From assembly GCF_003967555.1 (NCBI RefSeq), contig NZ_BIFS01000001.1, positions 3,844,001 to 3,908,000 on the forward strand: 64,000 nt of DNA, in the 5' to 3' direction. The position numbers were made by a program, and so were the translations under genes. This DNA comes from Dictyobacter kobayashii. GTDB taxonomy: Bacteria; Chloroflexota; Ktedonobacteria; Ktedonobacterales; Ktedonobacteraceae. Below the pieces are notes generated by a model. It did no database searches, was not told the origin of the DNA, and worked only from the letters and a program-made list of their open reading frames with translations. Every line of letters begins with the position of its first letter. The first letter of the stretch is position 1. This document shows positions 8,938-17,711 of this stretch, piece after piece.

Positions 8938-9927
8938 ATGCCGGACCCTATTGTACTTTGCGATAACCTTGTAAAAATATATAAGGTCGCGGATCTGGAG
9001 GTGGTTGCTTTACAGGGCCTTGATTTAGAAGTAGCGCCTGGTGAAGTGATGGCGATCGTGGGCGCTTCTGGTTCAGGAAAAAGTACGCTCCTGAATATTT
9101 TGAGCGGTTTGGATGTGCCAAGTGCTGGTAGCTGTATCGTGGATGGCAATGATCTGACACGTCTATCGCAGGCGCAGCGCATCAATTATCGGCGCCGGAT
9201 CGTCGGGCAGATCTGGCAGCAGAGTGGACGCAATCTCTTGCCGGAGCTGAGTGCACAGGCCAACGTTGAGTTGCCGCAGATGTTGAGTGGGGTTGGCTCT
9301 TCTCAGCGTGTGAAGCGGGCGAAGGAGCTGTTGGAACTGGTGGGCCTGGCTGGTAAAGAGCAGAAGCGGCCAACTCAGCTCTCTGGTGGTGAGCAGCAAC
9401 GTACGGCTATTGCTGTGGCCTTATCAAACGATCCTAAGGTGTTGCTGGCGGACGAACCCACAGGCGAGCTGGACTCGGTGACCTCTGGTGAGATATTCAG
9501 CCTCTTCCGTCAACTTAATCGCGAACTGGGCCTGACAATTATTACCGTCACCCATGATGCCACGATTGCGGCGGCTGTGGATCGTACCATTGCTATTCGC
9601 GATGGCCGGACCAGTACCGAGACGGTGCGCCGTGAAACCACGCTGGAGACGATCGAGGCCCATATGCCGACGTCGAGTGCCGTAATTGGTCTTTCCAGCC
9701 GCACGCACCGCGAATCGATCCTGATTGACCGCGCCGGTCGTTTACAGTTGCCGAAAGAGGCCATTGAGACGCTACCTTTTAATGGTCGCGCCGAGGTGAG
9801 AATTATCGGTGACCATGTCGAGCTCTGGCCGATCCTGGATCAGACGAATGGTAACGGCAACGGCAATGGCAATGACGCTGTCTCGATAGCCTCATTGAAC
9901 GCCCAGAATGGAAAGAGGGAACAGTAA
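8938..9927 (+). CDS. ABC transporter ATPase (LolD/MacB type) with C-terminal AbrB-like segment
   Basis: 329 aa, ATG with AAAGGAG upstream. Walker A GASGSGKST at about residue 42, signature LSGGEQQR at about 148, Walker B VLLADEPTGELD at about 168, and the switch His in TVTHD. This core (1-225) matches ATPases that drive FtsX/MacB-type permeases. Residues about 255-298 (LIDRAGRLQLPKEAIETLPF then RIIGDHVELWP) look like a SpoVT/AbrB swapped-hairpin domain, which is not normal for this family. The tail has an Asn-Gly repeat. It is followed after 2 bp by a second ATPase; no permease is present nearby. Confidence 0.88.
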   Translation: MPDPIVLCDNLVKIYKVADLEVVALQGLDLEVAPGEVMAIVGASGSGKSTLLNILSGLDVPSAGSCIVDGNDLTRLSQAQRINYRRRIVGQIWQQSGRNLLPELSAQANVELPQMLSGVGSSQRVKRAKELLELVGLAGKEQKRPTQLSGGEQQRTAIAVALSNDPKVLLADEPTGELDSVTSGEIFSLFRQLNRELGLTIITVTHDATIAAAVDRTIAIRDGRTSTETVRRETTLETIEAHMPTSSAVIGLSSRTHRESILIDRAGRLQLPKEAIETLPFNGRAEVRIIGDHVELWPILDQTNGNGNGNGNDAVSIASLNAQNGKREQ

Positions 9928-9929
9928 TT

Positions 9930-10661
9930 ATGGAACCAGCTGTTGCAACAGAGGCCATTGTTGAGGCGCGTGGCATCACGCGGGATTATCCTTCTGGCGG
10001 TGGTGTCGTGCATGCTTTGCGTGGCATCGACTTAAATATTAAGCCGGGCGAGTTTGTGGCTTTGCGCGGCCGCTCTGGCTCTGGTAAAACGACCCTGCTC
10101 AACATCTTGATTGGTCTGGATAGTCCTACCAGTGGAAGTATCTCGATTCTGGGTAAAGATCTTCTGCAGATGAGTGAGACCGAACGGGCGCGCCTGCGCC
10201 GCGAGAGCATTGGTATGATGTTCCAGAATGCGCACCTCTTTCCCTCTCTGACCGCGCTTGAGAATGTGGAGATCCCCTTACGCCTCTCGCGCCTGCCATC
10301 GGCCCAGCGCAACAAACAGGCGATCGAAGCTCTGGAGAAGGTCGGGCTGGGGAAGCGTGCCAAACATCGCGGCATGGAGCTTTCCGGTGGTGAGCAGCAG
10401 CGTGTCGCCCTGGCTCGCGCCCTGGTTCATCTGCCGCGTTTCATTGTGGCCGACGAGCCGACCGGCAACCTGGACTCGCTGACCGGACGCGATATCACCT
10501 TTCTGTTGCGCGATATCGCGCATCAAAGCAATATTGGCCTCCTGATCGCCACCCATGATCCCCTGGTCTTCAACACCGCCGATCGATTGGTACTTATTCA
10601 GGATGGTCTGCTGACCGAGGGCACCCTGAAGAATAGGGATGACACTGGCTGGCACAAGTGA
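9930..10661 (+). CDS. ABC transporter ATPase (LolD/MacB type)
   Basis: 243 aa, normal length for the family. Walker A GRSGSGKTT, signature LSGGEQQR, Walker B FIVADEPTGNLD and switch His in IATHDP are all intact. It starts 2 bp after the first ATPase with its own GAGGGA ribosome site, so the two form an operon and may work as a heterodimer. The membrane partner is not in this window. Confidence 0.92.
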   Translation: MEPAVATEAIVEARGITRDYPSGGGVVHALRGIDLNIKPGEFVALRGRSGSGKTTLLNILIGLDSPTSGSISILGKDLLQMSETERARLRRESIGMMFQNAHLFPSLTALENVEIPLRLSRLPSAQRNKQAIEALEKVGLGKRAKHRGMELSGGEQQRVALARALVHLPRFIVADEPTGNLDSLTGRDITFLLRDIAHQSNIGLLIATHDPLVFNTADRLVLIQDGLLTEGTLKNRDDTGWHK

Positions 10662-10662
10662 T

Positions 10663-10700
10663 ATACGGTATGGGGCACGACGTTGTGCCCTATTGTATTT
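10663..10700 (+). terminator. Terminator after the ABC ATPase pair
   Basis: GGGGCAC...GTGCCC stem extended by ATAC/GTAT-type pairing, followed by TTTTTATTT. It lies between the convergent ABC operon and the metallo-hydrolase gene and may serve both. Confidence 0.65.
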
Positions 10701-10704
10701 TTAT

Positions 10705-11435
10705 TTAGAGCGTAAAAGAGAGGAAGTCATAGCCCACCTGGATTGTGCCTTGATAGCCGCGCTGTCGGGCCTGTTGTTGAAGTTGAGGCCCATCCAGGGT
10801 ACGGTAGAGGTGCGAGCAGATAATGCGGCGCGCCTGGGTGGTGACGGCTAGCTCGACGATCTCGGCATCGCTGATATGCCCGGCATCGATAATGGCGAGG
10901 TCACTATGTGTGAGCAGCTCGATCTCCTCGGCATGAAAGTGTGAGTCGCCCGTGATGGCGTAGGTCTGGCCTCCCCATTGGAAGCGCAGGCCATGATTCC
11001 CGGCCGGTGGTAGGCTAAGAAAATCGAAGTGATAGTCTCCGATCGAGAACTGATCCTCCGTGATTTCATGGACCCGCACCTGGTAATGCGGCTGTTGGAA
11101 GCTGCGCGGCCCGAAGAGTTGCATCAGGCCATCGATCAACTGCTGGACCCCTGGAGGTCCATAGATATGCAGATCGGTGGAGCGCGGATCGCGTTGTGAC
11201 CAGGCACCAGCCTGCAGGAGGGGATGAGGTCTGAAACATGGTCGGGATGAAAATGGGACAGGATGACATGCGAGAGCTGGTGGTGGGGCAGGCCAACCTC
11301 TAGCAGGCGCTGCACGATACCATGTCCGCAATCAAAGAGGATATGGGTCTGCTCTAATTCTAACAGCACACTGGAGGCACGGCGCTCATATTCGATCTGA
11401 CAGGTGCCCGTACCCAGCAATGTAAGACTACTCAT
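10705..11435 (-). pseudogene. Metallo-beta-lactamase fold hydrolase (RNase Z-like), frameshifted
   Basis: Two overlapping frames make one protein of about 243 aa. The N-part (MSSLTLLGTGTCQIEYERR, then the metal motif SHFHPDHVSD) is in one frame. The C-part, with metal ligands GDSHFHAEE, DAGHISD and CSHLY, is in the next. Restoring one base in the G run at 11220-11223 (read DLIPLLQAGAW) joins them exactly. The family includes RNase Z, arylsulfatase and phosphonate-type hydrolases; the substrate is unknown. A sequencing error is more likely than decay because both halves are fully conserved. Confidence 0.8.
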
Positions 11436-11590
11436 CGAAAATATTGCCCCTCTCTATCGTTAGTGTCAGGCATCTTACCTCACCTGCTCAGTGTATCACC
11501 CATCCAGCGTGGTTGACCATGGTTTCACTATACAAGCTCGCACAGAGCATCTATACTATAAACAACCAAAGAAGAAACCAGAAAAGCTAT

Positions 11591-11724
11591 GTACGTGCGG
11601 GGCTTGTCTCCGCTTTTAACCTTCCTGCCTGAAAAATTAGCAAGGATAATGGCGAGGATGCGATTCGTTTAATTTGTGTTTTAAAAGTAGGAGTGGAATA
11701 AGCGGGGAAAAGCCCCGCATGTAC
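11591..11724. repeat. Palindromic MITE-like element (copy A)
   Basis: Begins GTACGTGCGGGGCTTGTC and ends with the inverted counterpart GGGGAAAAGCCCCGCATGTAC. It has the same ends as the element at 14093-14241, but is shorter and more diverged. The sequence just to its right (TTTGTTATTGTTGCTTTCC) repeats an internal piece of the other copy. The remaining gap 11436-11590 shows nothing recognisable. Confidence 0.7.
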
Positions 11725-11784
11725 AGATCTTTGTTATTGTTGCTTTCCAGTACATTGGTTTGCCTGCTGCTGAGAGGATTGATA

Positions 11785-12311
11785 ATGCTGTTTCTAACTG
11801 AGCCGAGCGCGCAATATAAGGAGAGTTTCCTGGAGGGCTTGAAAGAGTTTCAGCAGGAGGGGACTTTGCTGCAATATAATCTGCCGCGCCTGACCGCTGA
11901 TTTTGATGGGTATTTACAGCATGTGAATAGGGTTTATAATCGGACCTCTTTGCCGCCTGATTTTGTGCCGGACACACGCTACTGGCTGATCGAGGGGGAT
12001 GGGCAGGATGGGGTGTATGTGGGCAATCTGACGGTGCGGCATGAGTTGAATGCGTTTCTCTTGAAGGTTGGTGGGCATATCGGCTATCAGATTCGGCCCT
12101 CCTGGCGTCGTCGGGATATGGCAGGCAGATATTGCAGCTGGGTTTACAGAAGGCACTGGCTTTAGGAATCACCAGGGCTCTGGTTACCTGCGATGAAACG
12201 AACATCGGGTCCAAAAAAGTGATTGAATATAATGGTGGGCAGTTTGAAAATGCGGTGTATATCGAAGGCTCTTCAGTAAAGAAGTTGCGCTATTGGATAG
12301 ACATCGCTTGA
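11785..12311 (+). pseudogene. GNAT family N-acetyltransferase, frameshifted
   Basis: The start at 11785 (MLFLTEPSAQYKESF) is chosen for its GAGAGG site; a longer upstream reading runs through the repeat element. The frame breaks at the GGG run 12113-12115. Adding one G gives RRRGYGRQILQLGLQKAL, the acetyl-CoA binding motif A (R-x-x-G-x-G/A), then a normal end (KKLRYWIDIA). The restored protein is about 175 aa, the usual GNAT length. Substrate unknown. The break fits the window-wide pattern of single G/C losses. Confidence 0.78.
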
Positions 12312-12359
12312 TGAGAAGTGCCGTGGGGCATTCAATCATAGAAAGGCGCAGGTAGGCAC

Positions 12360-13148
12360 GTGTTTGATGTATCTCCCCTGGTTCCAGAGGCGCGCCCAAT
12401 CGTTGAGGCGGCCGCCCGGATATATTTGAATCATCTGCAGAAAGTGTGTATTGGTATCCTGGTGCACGGCTCGGCTTTGAAGGGTGGCTTCATCCCCGGC
12501 TGTAGTGACATCGATTTTCAGTTGTACCTGAAAGGCACGGCCCTGGAGGAAAATGGACAATTGCCGGTGGCGTTGACGATGGCTATCCAGCATGAATTGG
12601 CGACCATTGATCCAGCCCCATTTCAATATATCCAGGCATATGCGAAATCCCCCGATATCAAAACCGAACGCACGAAGAATCAGGTCGGACCTATTCCCGG
12701 CGCTTATCATATGATTTATGGGCATTTGTCGGTGCCTGAGGCGACGGCCGAGCAGATTATGCAGGGCTCCAGGCGCGCCATCGAGCGCGTTCCGACGGCG
12801 ATCGCCGATACCTCCGAGGATTTGCTGGGAACTGGTGGCGGACACCTGGAAAGGCGGGTGCGCTACATCTGTACCGATGTCTGGCCCACTCTCTATAGCG
12901 TGCTGACTTTGCAGTCGCAGCAGCCCCTGGAGATCTGGCGCCTGCCCAAAGGTTCAGCCTTCCACCTGTTGCCTGCGCATACTCCGATGGGCCGCAATAT
13001 ACGGCGCTTCTACCAATGTGCGGTGACTTACTACGGTCATGGACGCGTACTCGAAGAGGCACTGGCCGTCATTGAGACGGGTGTGGCCTTCTTGCAAGCC
13101 GTTGAGGAATGGTACGCAGGCTACCTCTCAACCGATCATAAGGGCTAA
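12360..13148 (+). CDS. Nucleotidyltransferase-like protein
   Basis: 262 aa from GTG. Residues about 33-55 carry the nucleotidyltransferase signature: HGSALKGGFIPGCSDIDFQL, i.e. GS...D-x-D. The remainder is helical and ends ETGVAFLQAVEEWY, similar to aminoglycoside or MNT-type nucleotidyltransferases in layout. No antitoxin-like HEPN gene is adjacent. Function beyond nucleotidyl transfer cannot be named. Confidence 0.7.
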   Translation: MFDVSPLVPEARPIVEAAARIYLNHLQKVCIGILVHGSALKGGFIPGCSDIDFQLYLKGTALEENGQLPVALTMAIQHELATIDPAPFQYIQAYAKSPDIKTERTKNQVGPIPGAYHMIYGHLSVPEATAEQIMQGSRRAIERVPTAIADTSEDLLGTGGGHLERRVRYICTDVWPTLYSVLTLQSQQPLEIWRLPKGSAFHLLPAHTPMGRNIRRFYQCAVTYYGHGRVLEEALAVIETGVAFLQAVEEWYAGYLSTDHKG

Positions 13149-13201
13149 GTGTATAGTAAGTAGTGGCTGGAGGTCACTCATAACTGGCATGGAGGACATA
13201 C

Positions 13202-13993
13202 GTGAAAAAGACTATCCTGATTACCGGGGCCGGTGGTCTGATTGGAACAACGTTGCGCAAGGCTTTAGAACCAACCTATACTATTCGCTCGTTCTCTAAA
13301 CATCCGATCCCCGAGGTCGATGCTGTAGTGGCTGATATTAATGATATAGAGGCTCTGGTGGAGGCCTGCCAGGGGGTGGATAGTATTATTCATATGGCGG
13401 CGGATGGCTCGCCCCGTGCTTCCTGGGATAGTGTGTTGCATAACAATATCTCTGGTACCTATACCGTGTATGAGGCGGCGGCCAGGGCTGGTGTCGGGCA
13501 GGTGATCTTTGCCAGCTCAAATCATGCTGTAGGCAACTATGATCTGGAGAACGCCCCCGATATTTACCGTACCGGCCAGCCATTGATTGACCATCTTGTG
13601 CCGGTGCGCCCCGATAGCCTGTATGGGGTTAGCAAGAGCTTTGGCGAGTCGCTGGGCCGCTACTATGCTGAGAGCAAGCAGCTGCGCGTCATCTGCCTGC
13701 GCATTGGGAGTATCACCCATCGTGATCTGCCACCCAGGCACGTACCAGCGGAGCACAGCTACCATGAGTCCCCGGAACGGCTGGCGGCGCTCTGGATCAG
13801 CCACCGCGACCTGGTCCAGCTGGTAGAGAAGAGCCTGGAGGCCGAACACATCACCTTCGATATTTTCTATGGTGTCTCGAACAATACCCCTCACTACTAT
13901 GACCTGGAACATGCGCGCACCACCCTTGGCTATCAACCCCAGGATGGCGCGGATGTGCACGATGTTTTTGTCCCCGAGAGTTGCGAGCGATAA
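13202..13993 (+). CDS. NAD-dependent epimerase/dehydratase (uronate dehydrogenase-like)
   Basis: 263 aa, GTG start with GGAGG. Rossmann motif TGAGGLIG at residues 8-15, catalytic YGVSK at about 140, and FASSNHAVG typical of uronate dehydrogenase-like extended SDRs. Family members oxidise or epimerise nucleotide sugars or uronic acids with NAD. The short length favours the uronate dehydrogenase group. No sugar-nucleotide genes are adjacent. Confidence 0.8.
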   Translation: MKKTILITGAGGLIGTTLRKALEPTYTIRSFSKHPIPEVDAVVADINDIEALVEACQGVDSIIHMAADGSPRASWDSVLHNNISGTYTVYEAAARAGVGQVIFASSNHAVGNYDLENAPDIYRTGQPLIDHLVPVRPDSLYGVSKSFGESLGRYYAESKQLRVICLRIGSITHRDLPPRHVPAEHSYHESPERLAALWISHRDLVQLVEKSLEAEHITFDIFYGVSNNTPHYYDLEHARTTLGYQPQDGADVHDVFVPESCER

Positions 13994-14020
13994 CGCAACA
14001 ATAAAACGATGTGTATAGGT

Positions 14021-14092
14021 TCGGCCCGGTAGGTGCGAGGCTTGCCCTCGTTTCATTCCGTCTAGCCAGTAGCGCAGCAAGAATAAAGATCA
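14021..14092. repeat. Diverged half copy of the MITE-like element
   Basis: GTAGGTGCGAGGCTTGCCCT... through CAGCAAGAATAAAGATCA follows the left arm of the adjacent complete element with many substitutions. The short hairpin-bearing stretch at 33851-33880 (GTAGGTGCGACCTTCAACGG) may be a more distant relative. Confidence 0.5.
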
Positions 14093-14241
14093 GTACGTGC
14101 GGGGCTTGTCCCCGCTTTTAATCTTCCTGCTCGAAAAAGCAACAAGAATAACGATTTGCAAGCATATGTTTGCGTGCATAGCGCTATTCTTGTTGCTTTT
14201 CAGGCAGGAACGAATGAAGCGGGGGCAAGCCCCGCACGTAC
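14093..14241. repeat. Palindromic MITE-like element (copy B)
   Basis: 149 bp. The outer ends GTACGTGCGGGGCTTGTCCC and its inverse GGGGCAAGCCCCGCACGTAC are near perfect. An inner pair (AGCAACAAGAATA / TATTCTTGTTGCT) extends the palindrome almost to the centre. Contains no gene. Related to the copies at 11591 and 14021. Confidence 0.8.
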
Positions 14242-14295
14242 TTTTTGGATGGGGAGGGGCAAAAGAGTTCGTGAGGGGCGTATATGCAATTTATT

Positions 14296-15392
14296 TTATG
14301 CGATGGGTATGGTGCAGTGTTCGCGGGCGCTGGTCTGGGCGGTTTCGATGACGCGGATGACTTCGAGCACGGAACTGGGGTCGACCGGCATGGGGGCGCC
14401 TTTGGTCAGGGCGTCGCGCACCTGGGCGTAGTATTGTTCGTAGGCTCCAGGAACGGTTTCGATGGGGCCGTCGAAATGGACGCTGTTTTCGCCGAGATCG
14501 GTTGAGAGATGGCCCCACAGGTCGCGTGGCTCACGGCCCCAATCAGGATCTCCAGGCTGCTTACCGGCGCGCAAGGCGTCTTCCTGGGGGTCGAGTCCCC
14601 ATTTTTCGTAGGTGCCGTTGAGGCCGCTGACGCGCATGCGCTGACCTGAGATGCGGGCAACCTGGCTCATCCAGAGATGGGCGGTGATGCCACTGGGAAA
14701 TTGCAGGGCGACGAAGCTGTCGTCATCGACCTGCGCGCCCGGACGCCGCAGGAACATTTCGGCGTAGACACTGCTGGGTTTGCCGAAGAGGTGAAGGGCC
14801 TGGTCGATCAGGTGGCTACCCAGATCGTAGAGCTGGCCACCGGCCGCCTGGGGATCGGCGGATTCGCGCCAGGCTCCCTGGCGGGGCGTGGGACGATAGC
14901 GCTCGAAGCGGGATTCAAAGCGCGTGAGGGGGCCGAGCAGATTGGCGGACAGCAGCTTCTGCACCGTCAGGAAGTCATTGTCCCAGCGGCGGTTCTGGAA
15001 AACTGTCAGGGGCTGGCCCGTTTCACGGCTGGCGTCGAGCAACTGCTGGGCATCAGCAACCGTGGCGGCCATCGGCTTATCGACGACTACCGGCAGGCCG
15101 GCACGCATAGCGGCAATCCCTAAGGGCACATGCATATTATTCGAGGTGGCCACTACGGCCAGATCATAGCTGGCGGCGTTCTGCCACAGCTCTGAGACAT
15201 GTTCAATGATATTGGCGTCAGGATAGCGCGTGTGGGCGCTCTGCTGACGCTCTTTGTTGCTGGTGACAATCGCAGCCACCTTCATGCCCGGCGTCGCGTC
15301 GACCAGGGGGCGTGAAAAACGGAACCGGCGAGTCCGTAACCGATAATGGCGACCCGCACAGGGGATGTGTTGCTGGATTCCTGGGATGCCAT
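14296..15392 (-). pseudogene. Gfo/Idh/MocA family oxidoreductase, frameshifted near the N-terminus
   Basis: The start at 15392 has AAGGAG upstream and gives MASQESSNTSPVRVAIIGYG, the NAD(P)-binding Rossmann strand GYGLAGSVFH. The frame then breaks at the C5 run 15306-15310; one more C restores HAPLVDATPGMKVAAIVTSN and 340 further residues. The body has the family's DKPMA motif (VVVDKPMAA) and the C-terminal beta-sheet domain. These enzymes oxidise or reduce sugars or inositols. The restored protein is about 365 aa. Probably a sequencing error. Confidence 0.85.
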
Positions 15393-15502
15393 GCTAATCT
15401 CCTTACATGCTGATAAATCATTGTTCTAAGAGCCAGCGTTAGTGCTGCTAGCTGGTTCTCACCCTCTCATGGTAGCACGAAATGGGGATGACTCGATAGC
15501 TG

Positions 15503-15613
15503 TGGACATTCTTTCATGTGTGGAGTGTGATTGGTGGGCGGCCGCCCACCAATCACACTCCACACCCCCACTCTGGCGCCGCAGGCGCCAAAGAGGAACA
15601 TTAAAAAGCCCTG
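15503..15613. repeat. Dispersed palindromic element (family 2, copy A)
   Basis: 111 bp from TGGACATTCTTTCA to AAAAAGCCCTG. The core 15518-15565 is a perfect 48-bp palindrome (24-bp arms, no loop), followed by the small hairpin TGGCGCC GCA GGCGCCA at 15574-15590. The inverted, diverged second copy is at 60656-60773. It lies in the 345-bp gap before the histidine kinase gene; a TATAAT at 15653 may belong to that gene's promoter. Confidence 0.85.
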
Positions 15614-15737
15614 GGTTTCAGATAGTTTTTGTGAAGCTGGTTTGAGCTGGTGTATAATAGCAATATAAAAATACATAATCTCTATGATGCCTCAGGTTTT
15701 GCTTACCATAGATATAGATACTATTTTGCAATGATTG

Positions 15738-17666
15738 ATGGGATTGAAAGGTTCAGTGCGTACGGAACAAGAACTTCGAGATGAACTACAGATGCTACGC
15801 GCGCGCGTGGCTGAGTTAGAGCAGGAGCGCGATACCGCTTTAGCATATGGGCAGCGGCAACGCATACAGTTTGAAGGTGAATTGGAAAGTTTACGGCAAA
15901 CCGCTGTCCTGGATACTTCTCTGCCGGCGGATGAGCAGGTTATGGCCCTGTCGGCTGTCTTTGAAACGATTGCTGATGGCCTGGTCGTTTATGATCGTTC
16001 GGGAAAGATAATTCGTGCTAACCAGGCTTTTCACCAGATGATGGGGATCGATCCTGCGGTGAATTATACGGAATTGCCGATGCTGGAACGTGGTGTGCTG
16101 CTCCAACTGCGCGATGTGCAGGGTGAGCCATTAGCGGAAGATGACTGGCCGGTAAGACGCATATTGCGTGGGGAAGTGATCGCTGGTGGTGAGTCTGCGG
16201 ACCTGACTTTTGTTACCCTCGATGGGCGCACCGTCCAGACCGATGTTAGTGGTGCCCCGATACGTGATAGTTGCGGGGAGATCATCGGGGGGGTGATTGT
16301 TTTCCATGATATTACTGCACGCAGGCGCCTGGAGAAACGCACCAATGATGTTTTGCAGACCTTGCTTGAGATGGCGCAGGTTCTGGTCCAGGGAACGGAT
16401 CGAGTCACCACCAGTGAACTGCAAGAGCCATCTCTCCTCAATAGTGTATTGCGGCGGCTGATGAAGCTGGGCCGGCGTGTGTTGCGCTGTTCGCGTGTGG
16501 GGGTCATGCTGATCGATCTAGAGAGCGAGCTGCTGCAGTCAACGGCCGTGATCGGGGCCTCGCCGGAGGAGATGCAGCATTGGCAGGCGACGTTGGTGGA
16601 TACACGACTGAGTGAGCATGTGAGTTCGGAGCAGCTGCAAGTGATGCAGGAGCAGGGCCAGCCGATTGTGTTCGACATTGGGCAGTGCACCTCTGCGGGT
16701 CGGCCGCGCTTTTACCTGCTGGTGCCGATCATTATGCATGCGCGTATCATCGGATTGATGGTCCTGGATGGCGGGCAGTATTGCCATGAGCTGTCGAGCG
16801 ATGAACTGGTGCTGGTGCAGGCGATATCAAGGTTGATGGCGCTGGTGTTGGAGCGAGAGCAGCTATTGGAGGAGCGGGCCGCGTCACAGGCCAATGAGCT
16901 GGCGCTGATGGAGGCGAACCGGCGCATGGATGAGTTTTTGAGCATTGCCAGCCATGAGCTGCGTACCCCTATGACCACGATCAACGGTAATATCCAGCTG
17001 GCCAAACGGCGTGTGTCCACCTTAGCGTTGCCTGACGAGGTGGCGTTGGAGTACCAGGACAGGTTGAACCTGATCGTGGAGCTCTTGAATCGAGCTGAGA
17101 GGCAGGTGCGCATCCAGAATCGTCTGGTTGGAGATCTGCTGGACGTATCGCGCATCCAGACCAATCGCTTAGAGCTCAACATGGATGATTATGACCTGGT
17201 GGCGATTACGCGCGAGGCGGTTGAAGATCAGCGGATGGCGGCCCCGGGACGCGTGATCCTGTTGCGTAATGATAGTGGGCAGGAAGCGCTTACGATATTT
17301 GCCGATGCTGATCGCATCGGGCAGGTGGTCACCAACTTTTTGACTAATGCGCTGAAATATTCGGCCGGGGATCGACCGGTTGAGGCGCGCATCGAATTGA
17401 TAAACCACGCGGCTAAAGTTTCGGTGCTGGATGAGGGACCTGGCTTGCCGCCTGAAGAGAAGGCGCGGCTCTGGGAGCGTTTCTATCGTGTGGCAGGGAT
17501 TGTGGTGCAGAGCGGTTCGGGTGTTGGCCTGGGATTAGGTTTGTATATCTGCCGGACGATTATTGAACGACATGGGGGACAGGTCGGGGTAGATAGTGAG
17601 GTAGGGAAGGGATCGAGCTTCTGGTTTATGCTTCCCCTGGCCTCAACTGCCTCCGAGGAGGCATAA
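15738..17666 (+). CDS. Sensor histidine kinase (coiled coil-PAS-GAF-HisKA-HATPase)
   Basis: About 642 aa; the start is uncertain (TTG 15735 or ATG 15738, no strong ribosome site). Residues 8-60 are coiled coil, about 70-195 a PAS domain (VFETIADGLVVYDRSGKIIR), and about 205-375 a GAF-like domain. The HisKA phospho-acceptor is His of FLSIASHELRTPM at about 408. The HATPase has an N-box (NFLTNALKYS), G1 (DEGPGLPPEE) and G2 (GVGLGLGLYICRTII). No membrane segment, so it is a cytoplasmic sensor. No response regulator is adjacent, so it is an orphan kinase whose partner lies elsewhere. Confidence 0.92.
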   Translation: MGLKGSVRTEQELRDELQMLRARVAELEQERDTALAYGQRQRIQFEGELESLRQTAVLDTSLPADEQVMALSAVFETIADGLVVYDRSGKIIRANQAFHQMMGIDPAVNYTELPMLERGVLLQLRDVQGEPLAEDDWPVRRILRGEVIAGGESADLTFVTLDGRTVQTDVSGAPIRDSCGEIIGGVIVFHDITARRRLEKRTNDVLQTLLEMAQVLVQGTDRVTTSELQEPSLLNSVLRRLMKLGRRVLRCSRVGVMLIDLESELLQSTAVIGASPEEMQHWQATLVDTRLSEHVSSEQLQVMQEQGQPIVFDIGQCTSAGRPRFYLLVPIIMHARIIGLMVLDGGQYCHELSSDELVLVQAISRLMALVLEREQLLEERAASQANELALMEANRRMDEFLSIASHELRTPMTTINGNIQLAKRRVSTLALPDEVALEYQDRLNLIVELLNRAERQVRIQNRLVGDLLDVSRIQTNRLELNMDDYDLVAITREAVEDQRMAAPGRVILLRNDSGQEALTIFADADRIGQVVTNFLTNALKYSAGDRPVEARIELINHAAKVSVLDEGPGLPPEEKARLWERFYRVAGIVVQSGSGVGLGLGLYICRTIIERHGGQVGVDSEVGKGSSFWFMLPLASTASEEA

Positions 17667-17670
17667 ATAC

Positions 17671-17704
17671 AAATACGGCACCAGTGCGGTGCCGTATTTT
17701 TTTT
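17671..17704. terminator. Bidirectional terminator
   Basis: Stem AAATACGGCACC / GGTGCCGTATTT with loop AGTGC, then eight T. It lies between the convergent histidine kinase and SRPBCC genes; the outer A/T runs allow use in both directions. Confidence 0.9.
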
Positions 17705-17711
17705 GTCAGCT

